In this document: piece by piece, positions 51,204 through 59,106 of the stretch | Layout of the letters: each line of letters starts with the position of its first letter | How positions within the stretch are numbered: position 1 is the stretch's first letter | Assembly (NCBI RefSeq): GCF_900187885.1 | Contig: NZ_FYEK01000035.1 | Location: forward strand, 41,726 to 105,725 | Direction: 5' to 3' | Length of the DNA: 64,000 bases | From: Thermoflexus hugenholtzii JAD2 | GTDB taxonomy: Bacteria > Chloroflexota > Anaerolineae > Thermoflexales > Thermoflexaceae | The notes under the pieces: generated by a model | Told to the model about the DNA's origin: nothing | The model's input: only the letters and a program-made list of their open reading frames with translations | Database searches by the model: none | Translations under genes and position numbers: made by a program

Positions 51204-52409
51204 ATGAGCGAAGAGATCCGGCAGGATCGCCCCGAAAACGCCAACGCCATGGCCGAGATGGGCGAGTGGCTGGAGCTGTCTCCCCCCTCGCTCCGACGCG
51301 GCGACATCGTGCGCGGCACCATCGTCCGGATCACCCCGACGGAGATCCTGGTGGACATCGGCATGAAGGCCGAGGGGTTGATCACCGGCCGCGAGCTGGA
51401 GCGGATGCCGAAAGAGATCCGCGAGGTGCTCCGTGAGGGGGATGTGATCCAGGTCCAGGTGGTGAACCCGGAGGATCGCAGCGGGAACATCCTCCTCTCC
51501 CTCCAGCGGGCGCTGATGGAGGAGGACTGGCAGCGTGCCCGGCAGCTGATGGAGGCTGGGGAGATCCTGGAGCTCACGGTCAGTGGTTTCAACAAGGGGG
51601 GGCTGGTGGTGAAGGTCGGACGGCTGCGAGGGTTCATCCCGGCTTCCCAGGTCCTCCCTCAGGAGCCCGGCGAGGAGAAGCTGCCGGTGGAGCAGCGCCT
51701 CAAACGCCGGGTGGGCCAGAAGATCTGGGCTCGCATCATCGAGGTAAACCCGGAGGCCAACCGGCTGATTCTCTCGGAGCGGGAGGCTCAGAAGGAGCTC
51801 CAGAAGCGGCAAAAGGAGGAGCTCCTGGCGCGCCTGGAGCCTGGGATGCGGGTGAAGGGCCGGGTCATCAGCCTGACCGACTTCGGCGCCTTCGTGGACC
51901 TGGGCGGGGTGGACGGCCTGATCCACATCAGCGAGCTCTCCTGGCGTCGAGTGCGACATCCCCGGGATGTGCTCTCGGTAGGCCAGGAAGTCGAGGTGGA
52001 AGTCATCGGGGTGGATCGAGAGCGTAAGCGCGTCGCCCTGAGCCGCAAACGGGTGGAGCCCGATCCCTGGCAGGAGGCGATCTCCCACCTGCGAGAGGGG
52101 CAGCTGGTCGAGGTGGTGATCACCCGCCTGATGAACTTCGGCGCCTTCGCCGCCCTGAAAGAGTTCCCGGAGGTGGAAGGCCTGATCCATATCTCGGAGC
52201 TGGCCGAGCATCGGGTGAACCATCCCAAGGAAGTGGTGCGAGAAGGTGAGGAGCTGGTGGTGCGGTTGATCCGGATCGACGCGGAGAACCGGCGGCTGGC
52301 GCTCAGCCTGCGTCGGGTCGCTTCCCCCGAATACGCCATGCTGGACTGGGAGATGGCTCAGGCGCGCCTCCGGGCCAGCGAGCAGACGGGACCGGAGGAA
52401 GGTTCCTGA
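51204..52409 (+). CDS. rpsA: 30S ribosomal protein S1 (four S1 domains)
   Basis: A 401-residue protein with four S1/OB-fold RNA-binding domains at about 30-95, 112-180, 200-270 and 285-355. Domains 3 and 4 are the most canonical (VISLTDFGAFVDLGGVDGLIHISELSW and MNFGAFAALKEFPEVEGLIHISEL). This is the short form common outside Proteobacteria, compared with six domains in E. coli. ATG 51204 is ten bases after AGGAG and about 60 bases past a strong promoter. Confidence 0.93.
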   Translation: MSEEIRQDRPENANAMAEMGEWLELSPPSLRRGDIVRGTIVRITPTEILVDIGMKAEGLITGRELERMPKEIREVLREGDVIQVQVVNPEDRSGNILLSLQRALMEEDWQRARQLMEAGEILELTVSGFNKGGLVVKVGRLRGFIPASQVLPQEPGEEKLPVEQRLKRRVGQKIWARIIEVNPEANRLILSEREAQKELQKRQKEELLARLEPGMRVKGRVISLTDFGAFVDLGGVDGLIHISELSWRRVRHPRDVLSVGQEVEVEVIGVDRERKRVALSRKRVEPDPWQEAISHLREGQLVEVVITRLMNFGAFAALKEFPEVEGLIHISELAEHRVNHPKEVVREGEELVVRLIRIDAENRRLALSLRRVASPEYAMLDWEMAQARLRASEQTGPEEGS

Positions 52410-52584
52410 AGGCCCTACCCGGCCGGAGGAAGAACACGACCTGAACCGCCGGCGCCCCATCTCCCTCGCTTCGCCCATCGCAGCAGGGTTTGGCATCACC
52501 CTTCCACACCCATCGGATCGGCTAAGGCGTTGCGGACGGATTAACGAAGACAACTTCCTGCGATTGTGTTGTATGGCAACGCGG

Positions 52585-52620
52585 GGATCGAAACCGCTTA
52601 GAGTAGCGGCGATCCGTTTT
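52585..52620 (+). terminator. Terminator candidate after rpsA
   Basis: GGATCG-AAA-CCGCT pairs with AGCGG-CGATCC (11 pairs with an AAA bulge), followed by GTTTTC. It is 175 bases past the rpsA stop. Confidence 0.55.
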
Positions 52621-52648
52621 CTGAAACTAACCGGCGAAAGGGATGGCG

Positions 52649-52657
52649 TGTTATACT
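52649..52657 (+). promoter_or_regulatory. Extended -10 promoter of clpC
   Basis: TGT-TATACT (TG at 52649, hexamer 52652-52657) is an extended -10. The -35 position is poor. It lies 62 bases before the GTG start. Confidence 0.55.
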
Positions 52658-52719
52658 AAGAGTGAAACCGGTTGCAGGTTCGCCGGGCACATTCAGCGGT
52701 CAGCCGGAAGGAGGACGCA

Positions 52720-55188
52720 GTGTCGAGCAAGCTGGATCGGTTCACCCAGCGGGCCAGGCGGGTGCTGGCGCTGGCCCAGGAAGAGGCCGAACGCCTGAAC
52801 CACACCTACATCGGCACCGAGCATCTGCTCCTGGGCCTGGTGAAGGAAGAGAACGGCATCGCCGGCCAGGTGCTCCGACGTCTGGGGGTGACCCCCCAGA
52901 AGGTGGAGGAGATGGTCCTTCGCATGTCGGGGCCCGGCCGCCGCACCCCTCACAGCAAACCCGATTTAACCCCCCGGATCCGCCGGGTGATCGAGCTGGC
53001 CGTCGACGAAGCCCGGCGGATGGGGCATCACTACATCGGCACCGAGCACCTCCTCCTCGGGCTGGTCCGCCTGGGGGATGGGATGGCGGTGGACATCCTG
53101 AAGAGCCTCGGGCTCTCCCTGGAGCAGATCCGCCGGGAGACCAACCGGATGATCCAGGAGACGACCGCGGCCGCCCGACCCCGGCGGGAGCGCCCGAAGA
53201 CCCCGCTGCTGGACCAGCTGGCCATCGATCTGACCGCCCTGGCGGAGGAGGGGAAGCTGGATCCGGTGATCGGGCGGGAGCAGGAGATCGAGCGGGTGAT
53301 CCAGATCCTCTCCCGTCGGACCAAGAACAACCCTGCTCTGATCGGGGAGCCCGGGGTGGGCAAGACCGCCATCGTCGAGGGGCTGGCCCAGCGCATCGTG
53401 GCCGGCGAGGTCCCCGAACCTCTCCTCAGCAAGCGGGTCCTCCAGCTGGACGTGGCCTCCCTGGTGGCGGGGACGATGTATCGGGGCCAGTTCGAGGAGC
53501 GGCTGAAGCGGGTGCTGGAGGAACTCAAGAGCGCTGACTGCATCCTGTTCATCGACGAGATGCATATGCTGGTGGGCGCCGGGGCGGCCGGCAGCGCGGT
53601 GGACGCCGCCAACATCCTCAAGCCGGCCCTGGCCCGGGGTGAGATCCAGTGCATCGGGGCCACCACCTTCGACGAGTATCGCAAATACATCGAGAGCGAC
53701 GCGGCCCTGGAACGCCGGTTCCAGCCGGTGGTGGTGGAGGAGCCCACCATCGAGGAGACCATCGAGATCCTGCGGGGCATCCGCCACCGTTACGAGGAGC
53801 ACCACAAACTGACCATCACCGACGAGGCCATCGAGGCCGCCGCGCGCCTCTCCGCGCGCTACATCCCCGAGCGTTATCTCCCGGATAAAGCCATCGATCT
53901 GATCGACGAGGCTGCTGCCCGGGTGCGGATGTATAAAGCCGCCCGCTGGCCCAGCCTCCAGAAGGTCTACAACGAGCTGCGGACGGTGCAGCGGGAGCGG
54001 GAGGAGGCCCTGGCCGAGCGCCGCTACGAGGACGTGGCCGACCTGAAAGCCCGGGAGGAGGAGCTTCAGGCCCAGCTGCAGCAGCTGCGCATGCGCAGCG
54101 AGACCGATGAAGGGCCGAAGGTGACCGCCGAGGACATCGCCGAAGTGGTCTCGATGTGGACCGGCATCCCGGTCAGCCGTATCGCCGGGGACGAATCCCA
54201 ACGCCTGCTCCAGATGGAAGAGGAGCTGAAGAAGCGCATCGTGGGGCAGGATGAGGCCATCAGCGTGATCTCCCGGGCGGTGCGACGGGCCCGCGCCGGC
54301 CTCAAGGATCCCCGCCGGCCCATCGGCTCCTTCATCTTCCTCGGGCCGACCGGGGTGGGCAAGACGGAGCTCACGAAGGCCCTGGCCGAGTTCCTCTTCG
54401 GCTCCGAGGACGCCCTGCTCCAGTTGGACATGTCCGAGTTCATGGAGCGGCACAACGTCTCCCGCCTGGTGGGCGCGCCTCCCGGCTACGTGGGCTACGA
54501 GGACGCCGGCCAGCTCACGGAATACGTCCGCCGCCGGCCTTACTGCATCGTGGTTTTCGACGAGATCGAGAAGGCCCATCCGGACGTGTTCAACATGCTC
54601 CTCCAGATCATGGAGGAGGGCCGGCTGACGGATGCCCGGGGCCGCAAGGTGGACTTCCGCAACACGATCATCATTATGACCTCCAACATCGGCGCCGAGA
54701 CCATCCGCAAGGCCCACCTGGGTTTCCCCACCCAGAAGCAGGAGGAGGTCGATCTGGAGCGGCGCTACCGCGAGATGCGGGAGAAGCTCCTCAATGAGCT
54801 GCGCAAGGTCTTCCGGCCGGAGTTCCTCAACCGGGTGGACCAGGTAGTGGTCTTCCGGCCGCTGAGCCGGGAGGACATCTTGAAGATCGTGGACCTGGAG
54901 CTGGGCAAGATGGCGGCCCGCCTGAAGGAGCATCGCCTGAGCATCGAGGCCACGCCGGCCGCCAAGGCCTTCCTGGCCGACAAGGGCTACGACCCCGAAT
55001 ATGGGGCGCGGCCGTTGCGCCGGGTGATCCAGAACCTGGTGGAGGACGCCCTCTCGGAAGGGATGCTGGCCGGCCGCTTCGGCCCCGGCGACACGGTGGT
55101 GATCGATGTGGAAGGGGACCAGCTGACTTTCCGGGCGAAGGGGATCGAGGAGCTGACCCCGCCGCCCGCCCTGGTCGTAGAAGGCTAA
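52720..55188 (+). CDS. clpC: ATP-dependent Clp protease ATPase subunit ClpC
   Basis: An 822-residue AAA+ unfoldase. The Clp-N double repeat (about 1-145) has two copies of [15 protein letters not shown]-1 has GEPGVGKT and [10 protein letters not shown]; the middle domain includes a UVR-like motif ([15 protein letters not shown]), which marks ClpC rather than ClpB; AAA-2 has [12 protein letters not shown] and [19 protein letters not shown] is the loop that docks ClpP. The start is GTG 52720 after AAGGAGG. No mcsA, mcsB or ctsR is adjacent. Confidence 0.96.
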   Translation: MSSKLDRFTQRARRVLALAQEEAERLNHTYIGTEHLLLGLVKEENGIAGQVLRRLGVTPQKVEEMVLRMSGPGRRTPHSKPDLTPRIRRVIELAVDEARRMGHHYIGTEHLLLGLVRLGDGMAVDILKSLGLSLEQIRRETNRMIQETTAAARPRRERPKTPLLDQLAIDLTALAEEGKLDPVIGREQEIERVIQILSRRTKNNPALIGEPGVGKTAIVEGLAQRIVAGEVPEPLLSKRVLQLDVASLVAGTMYRGQFEERLKRVLEELKSADCILFIDEMHMLVGAGAAGSAVDAANILKPALARGEIQCIGATTFDEYRKYIESDAALERRFQPVVVEEPTIEETIEILRGIRHRYEEHHKLTITDEAIEAAARLSARYIPERYLPDKAIDLIDEAAARVRMYKAARWPSLQKVYNELRTVQREREEALAERRYEDVADLKAREEELQAQLQQLRMRSETDEGPKVTAEDIAEVVSMWTGIPVSRIAGDESQRLLQMEEELKKRIVGQDEAISVISRAVRRARAGLKDPRRPIGSFIFLGPTGVGKTELTKALAEFLFGSEDALLQLDMSEFMERHNVSRLVGAPPGYVGYEDAGQLTEYVRRRPYCIVVFDEIEKAHPDVFNMLLQIMEEGRLTDARGRKVDFRNTIIIMTSNIGAETIRKAHLGFPTQKQEEVDLERRYREMREKLLNELRKVFRPEFLNRVDQVVVFRPLSREDILKIVDLELGKMAARLKEHRLSIEATPAAKAFLADKGYDPEYGARPLRRVIQNLVEDALSEGMLAGRFGPGDTVVIDVEGDQLTFRAKGIEELTPPPALVVEG

Positions 55189-55196
55189 GGGATGGC

Positions 55197-55229
55197 ACCC
55201 GGGGGCGCAGGACGCGCCCCCGGGTTTTT
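55197..55229 (+). terminator. Strong terminator of clpC
   Basis: Twelve-base perfect arms (ACCCGGGGGCGC with GCGCCCCCGGGT) around AGGAC, running into TTTTT, eight bases past the stop codon. Confidence 0.9.
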
Positions 55230-55441
55230 ACGTGGGATCGCCCCCGCGATAGGGAGCCGTTCCCGAATCGAACGCGAATCCACCAATTCGGTCTCCGGCC
55301 TCTCCAGACGCGCTCTCATTCGCGAATAGCCTTTCACCCCCCTTTATGCCAGCCTGAATCGAGTTCAGCCTCGCTCAGGGGGCCGGCCCCCATCCGGGCG
55401 CGAATATCCGAATGCGGCCTTCGCGATCTCCCACGCATGCC

Positions 55442-55472
55442 CCATTCGTGGATTCGCCCCTCCATTCGTGGA
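55442..55472. repeat. Two copies of an 11-base repeat, 20-base period
   Basis: CCATTCGTGGA occurs at 55442-55452 and 55462-55472, just beyond the stop of the DUF2283 gene. CCA-TTCG-TGG is itself a short inverted repeat. The rest of 55230-55478 is noncoding with several loose ATTCG repeats. Confidence 0.45.
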
Positions 55473-55478
55473 CGGACC

Positions 55479-55685
55479 CTAGGTCAACACCCCCTCCCCT
55501 TGCAGCGCTGCCTGGAGAACCTGGGCCAGGAAGCGGCGGGCATCGAGGATCTCCAGGAGCACCAGCCGCCCATCGGCCGTGAAATGGGCGATCAGAGAGC
55601 CCGTATGCTCCGCATGGTCGATCACGCCCCCGGGGAGCCATTCGATCACCAGGATGTCCGCCTCCCGATCATAGCGCACCTTCAT
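55479..55685 (-). CDS. DUF2283 protein, second copy
   Basis: A 68-residue protein starting MKVRYDREADILVIEW, with HFTADGRLVLLEILDARRF, the DUF2283 pattern. It overlaps the end of the DUF4258 gene by 17 bases and would be the antitoxin-like member of that pair. It is clearly diverged from the copy at 39150. Confidence 0.8.
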   Translation of the reverse strand: MKVRYDREADILVIEWLPGGVIDHAEHTGSLIAHFTADGRLVLLEILDARRFLAQVLQAALQGEGVLT

Positions 55686-55926
55686 AGCGTTCCCTCCTTC
55701 CGGGATAAAAGGTGATCACGATGAGGTCCTCTTCCTCCTTTCTGTAGACAACACGCAAAACGTGTCGCTCGCTGATGCGCTTTTGAGCGATAAACCGATC
55801 TCCCTGGGGGATAACAGTATCTGGGCTCAGCAAGACATCCACAACCTGTTCTTCGCGAATCGGGAATCCGTGCTGAGCAAGGAGATCGAATTTATAGCGG
55901 GCGTGAATAGTATAGCGAATTGCCAT
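55669..55926 (-). CDS. DUF4258 protein, second copy
   Basis: An 85-residue protein: YTIHARYKFDLLAQHGFPIREEQVVDVLLSPD and HVLRVVYRKEEEDLIVITFYPGRRERY are typical of DUF4258. GGGGGAG precedes the ATG and a perfect TATAAT lies 34 bases upstream. With the next gene it forms a toxin-antitoxin-like module between clpC and ubiD. Confidence 0.8.
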   Translation of the reverse strand: MAIRYTIHARYKFDLLAQHGFPIREEQVVDVLLSPDTVIPQGDRFIAQKRISERHVLRVVYRKEEEDLIVITFYPGRRERYEGAL

Positions 55927-55959
55927 TGCTCTCCCCCAGGATTAAGCCTTCCTCCGAGG

Positions 55960-55965
55960 ATTATA
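55960..55965 (-). promoter_or_regulatory. -10 element of the second DUF4258/DUF2283 module
   Basis: A perfect TATAAT read leftward in an AT-rich island, 34 bases before the ATG at 55926. The -35 is unclear. Confidence 0.5.
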
Positions 55966-56024
55966 ACTCCGGGCGAGCTTCTACTGATCCCGCAGAGGGC
56001 GAAGATGCTTATGCCCTTTCATAT

Positions 56025-57491
56025 TCATGCAAGTCCGTATTCCTCCCATCGCCGATCCACCAGGGCCCGGATCTCCGGGCTCATCTCGATGCGCTCCGGC
56101 CAGCCTCGGGGATGCCCTTCCTCCGGACCCTTAGCCGTGGCGTCGATGCCGATCTTGCCCCCGTAGGCCCGCAGGGGCGCGGCATGATCCAAGTGATCCA
56201 CCGGCCCTTCCACGATCACCACGTCCCGCTTCCAGTCCACGTTCCCCAGAACCTGCCAGGCCACCTCGGAGAGGTTATGGACGTCCACCCACTCATCCAC
56301 CACCACGATGCACTTGGCCAGGCTGAGCAACCCCAGACCCCACAGGCCGAAGATCACCTTGCGGGCGTGACCCGGGAACCGCTTGCGGATGCTCACGATC
56401 ACCAGGTTGTGGAAGACTCCCTCCGCAGGCATGTTGTAATCCACTACCTCCGGCAGGAAGAGACGGACCAGAGGGAGGAAAAGCCGCTCAGTGGCCTTGC
56501 CCATCCAGTAATCCTCCATGGGCGGGCGCCCTACGATGGTGGTGGGATAAATGGGATCCCGCCGATGGGTGATGGCGGTGATGTGCATCACCGGGAAGGG
56601 CTCAGGAGGCGTGTAGTAACCGGTGTGGTCGCCGAAGGGACCCTCCAGCCGCTGCTCCCGAGGATCGATGTAGCCTTCGATGACGATCTCGGCCGAAGCC
56701 GGGACCTCGAGGGGCTGCGTGACGCAGCGGACCATCTCGACGGGCCGGCCCCGAAGCCAGCCGGCCAGCATGTATTCGTCGATATCCGGCGGCAAAGGCG
56801 CGCTGGCCGCCCAGATACAGGCCGGATCCCCGCCCAAGGCCACGGCGATGGGGATGCGCTCCGCCCCCACCTCCCGGGCGGCCCGCTCGTGCTCCGCTCC
56901 CCCTTTATGGATCTGCCAATGCACGCCCAGGGTGCGTTCGTCGTGAACCTGCAGGCGATACAGCCCGACGTTGCGCTTGCCGGTGCGAGGATCCCGCGTG
57001 ATCACCTGGCCCAGGGTGATGTAACGCCCCCCATCTTTCGGCCAGCATTTCAGGATCGGCAACCGATCCAGGGAGGGCTGCTCGGTCTCCACCACCTCCT
57101 GACAGGGCGCGCGGGAGACCCGCCGGGGGCCCAGGCCGATGCTCCGCAACGTTCCCAGCACCTGGCCCAGCCGCTCCAGGGCCTCCCCCACCCCCTGCGG
57201 AAGCTCCGGGCGTAGCAACGCCTCCAGCCGCCGCCGGAGGTCCTCCAGATCCTCCACCCCCAGCGCCCAGGCCATCCGGCGCGGGGTACCGAAGAGATTG
57301 ATGACCACAGGGATCCCCTTCCCATCCACGTTCTCAAACCACAGCGCCTTGTTACGCGCCGCCGGGCCCTTCATCACCCGATCGGCGATCTCTGTGATCT
57401 CCAGCTCTGAAGAGACCGGGGTGCGGATGCGGATCAGCTCTCCAGCCTCCTCCAGACGCCGCAGGAAATCCCGCAGGTCCCGATAGGCCAT
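56025..57491 (-). CDS. UbiD family decarboxylase (probably menaquinone pathway)
   Basis: A 488-residue prenylated-FMN decarboxylase. LEGPFGDHTGYYTP carries catalytic acid residues, GRPPMEDYWMGKATERLFLPL and VVVDEWVDVHNLSEVAWQVLGN are core UbiD motifs, and INLFGTPRRMAWALG lies in the N-terminal domain. The length fits the UbiD-like menaquinone-biosynthesis decarboxylases. ATG 57491 follows GGAGGTGGAGG. Its UbiX flavin prenyltransferase partner is not in the window. Other aromatic-acid substrates remain possible. Confidence 0.88.
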   Translation of the reverse strand: MAYRDLRDFLRRLEEAGELIRIRTPVSSELEITEIADRVMKGPAARNKALWFENVDGKGIPVVINLFGTPRRMAWALGVEDLEDLRRRLEALLRPELPQGVGEALERLGQVLGTLRSIGLGPRRVSRAPCQEVVETEQPSLDRLPILKCWPKDGGRYITLGQVITRDPRTGKRNVGLYRLQVHDERTLGVHWQIHKGGAEHERAAREVGAERIPIAVALGGDPACIWAASAPLPPDIDEYMLAGWLRGRPVEMVRCVTQPLEVPASAEIVIEGYIDPREQRLEGPFGDHTGYYTPPEPFPVMHITAITHRRDPIYPTTIVGRPPMEDYWMGKATERLFLPLVRLFLPEVVDYNMPAEGVFHNLVIVSIRKRFPGHARKVIFGLWGLGLLSLAKCIVVVDEWVDVHNLSEVAWQVLGNVDWKRDVVIVEGPVDHLDHAAPLRAYGGKIGIDATAKGPEEGHPRGWPERIEMSPEIRALVDRRWEEYGLA

Positions 57492-57592
57492 CCTCCACCT
57501 CCTCCCGGAGCGTCGTTCCCCCATAGTGTATCGAAATTCCCCCTCCCCGGCCCTCTGACCGATTTAGAGCGGACCAATGATGAGGGCGGGAC

Positions 57593-57598
57593 TATAAT
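57593..57598 (+). promoter_or_regulatory. -10 element of the VOC gene
   Basis: A perfect TATAAT 30 bases before the ATG; the -35 (CGGACC) is weak. Confidence 0.4.
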
Positions 57599-57627
57599 GG
57601 AGGCAAACTTCATGCCGGGAGGTCGCG

Positions 57628-58044
57628 ATGCCGATGGTGCGCAAAGTGCAGGGGGTGCTGTGCCCGGTGCGGGATCTGGCGCGGGCGAAGGCCTTTTATG
57701 GGGAGACCCTGGGACTCCCCCTCCGGGAGGAGGATCCAGAAGGGCGATGGGTGGAGTTTGGCCCTCCCCGGGGCCCGGGGATCCTGCTCTATCAGGGGGC
57801 GGCGGGCTCCGGAGGCGGGGCGATGTTCCCGGTGCGGAACGCCCAGCGCGCCCTCCGGCGCCTAAAGCGCCTGGGGGTTCAGGTGGGAGATCTGGTGGAG
57901 GTTCCCGGGATGATGATCATCGGAACGTTCTATGATCCCGACGGGAACCCCCATCATCTGGTGCAATCGCTGCGCCCGAAGGCCCCGCGACGCCGTCGGG
58001 CCTCTGAGGGCGGCGAGGTCATGCCTCCTGAACCCCAGCCCTAA
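57628..58044 (+). CDS. VOC superfamily (glyoxalase/bleomycin-resistance fold) protein
   Basis: A 138-residue single-module VOC protein. It starts KVQGVLCPVRDLARAKAFYGETLGLPLREEDPEG, continues with WVEFGPPRGPGILLY, and ends with the metal-side GTFYDPDGNPHHLVQS. GGGAGGTCG precedes the ATG. The substrate cannot be predicted. A GC hairpin follows the gene. Confidence 0.85.
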   Translation: MPMVRKVQGVLCPVRDLARAKAFYGETLGLPLREEDPEGRWVEFGPPRGPGILLYQGAAGSGGGAMFPVRNAQRALRRLKRLGVQVGDLVEVPGMMIIGTFYDPDGNPHHLVQSLRPKAPRRRRASEGGEVMPPEPQP

Positions 58045-58074
58045 GCCCAGAAATCCCATCTCGGTGGGGCACAT

Positions 58075-58105
58075 GGGGCCGGGGGTTTCTCCATTCCCCG
58101 GCCCC
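58075..58105 (+). terminator. Hairpin after the VOC gene
   Basis: Ten-base perfect arms GGGGCCGGGG (58075-58084) and CCCCGGCCCC (58096-58105) with an 11-base T-rich loop; only TGTTG follows. Confidence 0.5.
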
Positions 58106-58121
58106 TGTTGATCGGATAGAC

Positions 58122-58127
58122 TAAAAT
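58122..58127 (+). promoter_or_regulatory. -10 element of the HAD gene
   Basis: TAAAAT 25 bases before the ATG. No -35 is evident in the GC-rich hairpin upstream. Confidence 0.3.
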
Positions 58128-58152
58128 CACGCTCGGCGGAGGGAGCTCCGGA

Positions 58153-58761
58153 ATGCGACGGGCTGTGATCGTGGACTTCGGGGGCGTGCTGGTGCGGACG
58201 GAGGACCTCTCCCCCCGGGAGCAGCTGGCCCGGGAGCTGGGGATGAGCCGGGAAGCGCTGGAGGCGCTGCTCTTCGCCAGCGATCTCTCCCTGCGCGCCC
58301 AGCGGGGAGAGCTCCCGGAGCCGGCCTTCTGGCAGGCCGTCGGGGAGCGCCTGGGGATCACCGACCCGCAGGCGCTCCATCGGCTGCGGGAGCGTTTCTT
58401 CGCCGGGGACCGCCTGAACGAGCCCCTGGTGGAGGCCTTGCGGCGGTGGAAAGGCCGCATCCCCCTCGGCCTGATCAGCAACGCCTGGTCCGGATTGCGG
58501 GAGGTGCTGCGCCGGCTGGGTCTGCTGGCGCTCTTCGACGTGGTGGTGATCTCCGCCGAGGTGGGGCTGTTGAAGCCGGATCCCCGGATCTACCGGCGCG
58601 CCCTGGAGGGCCTGGGCCTTCCCCCGGAGGCGACGGCTTTCCTCGATGACCTCCCTGAAAACGTGCAGGCGGCCCGCGCCCTGGGCATGCATGGGATCCT
58701 GTTCCGAGATCCAGAGGAGGCCCTCAGGCAGCTCCAGGAATGGCTCAACGGGACACGCTGA
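58153..58761 (+). CDS. HAD-IA family hydrolase
   Basis: A 202-residue haloacid-dehalogenase-fold phosphatase. Motif I is IVDFGGVLV, where the second Asp is Gly as in the YihX-like subgroup. Motif II is LISNA, the Lys motif is [15 protein letters not shown] and motif IV is [15 protein letters not shown] small helical cap lies between motifs I and II. A sugar-phosphate or nucleotide phosphatase is likely. GGAGGGAG precedes the ATG. Confidence 0.88.
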   Translation: MRRAVIVDFGGVLVRTEDLSPREQLARELGMSREALEALLFASDLSLRAQRGELPEPAFWQAVGERLGITDPQALHRLRERFFAGDRLNEPLVEALRRWKGRIPLGLISNAWSGLREVLRRLGLLALFDVVVISAEVGLLKPDPRIYRRALEGLGLPPEATAFLDDLPENVQAARALGMHGILFRDPEEALRQLQEWLNGTR

Positions 58762-58802
58762 GCCTTCCAAGGGCCCCGTTGGCTCTCAGGCGGAGGGAGG
58801 CC

Positions 58803-59006
58803 ATGCCCCTGGAGATCCATCTGGACGATGTCGTGCAGCTACGAAAGCCACATCCGTGTGGCGGCACGGAGTGGCAGGTGATCCGCGTAGGGGCGGACAT
58901 CGGGATCCGTTGCCTCACCTGTGGACGCCGGGTCCTGATGCCCCGTCAGGAGTTCGAGCGCCGGGTCCGACGAATCGTCCGTTGCTCCCGGCCGACGCGG
59001 CTCTGA
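58803..59006 (+). CDS. DUF951 small zinc-binding-like protein
   Basis: A 67-residue protein of the DUF951 family: [40 protein letters not shown], with Cys in PCGG and CLTC forming a likely zinc site. In Firmicutes it is often next to mechanosensitive-channel or ychF genes. The function is unknown. GGAGGGAGG precedes the ATG; the frame continues upstream but the family begins here. Confidence 0.88.
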   Translation: MPLEIHLDDVVQLRKPHPCGGTEWQVIRVGADIGIRCLTCGRRVLMPRQEFERRVRRIVRCSRPTRL

Positions 59007-59106
59007 CGATCCGGCCTGTCCTCCCACCCTCCTTTCCAGCAGGCTCCGAGGGCAGGGCATGGGCCGATCGCCTCTCACTGCACACCCTATCTTCGGAGGG
59101 GCCATC

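Larger units (their letters stand above)
52410..52719 (+). other. Intergenic region between rpsA and clpC
   Basis: These 310 bases contain no gene. They hold the rpsA terminator candidate (52585-52620) and the clpC promoter (52649-52657). No CIRCE or CtsR heptad repeats were seen, so a classical heat-shock operator is not evident. Confidence 0.65.

Noticed and set aside
52966..54933. A 655-codon minus-strand open frame
   Set aside because: Antisense to clpC; no family resemblance.
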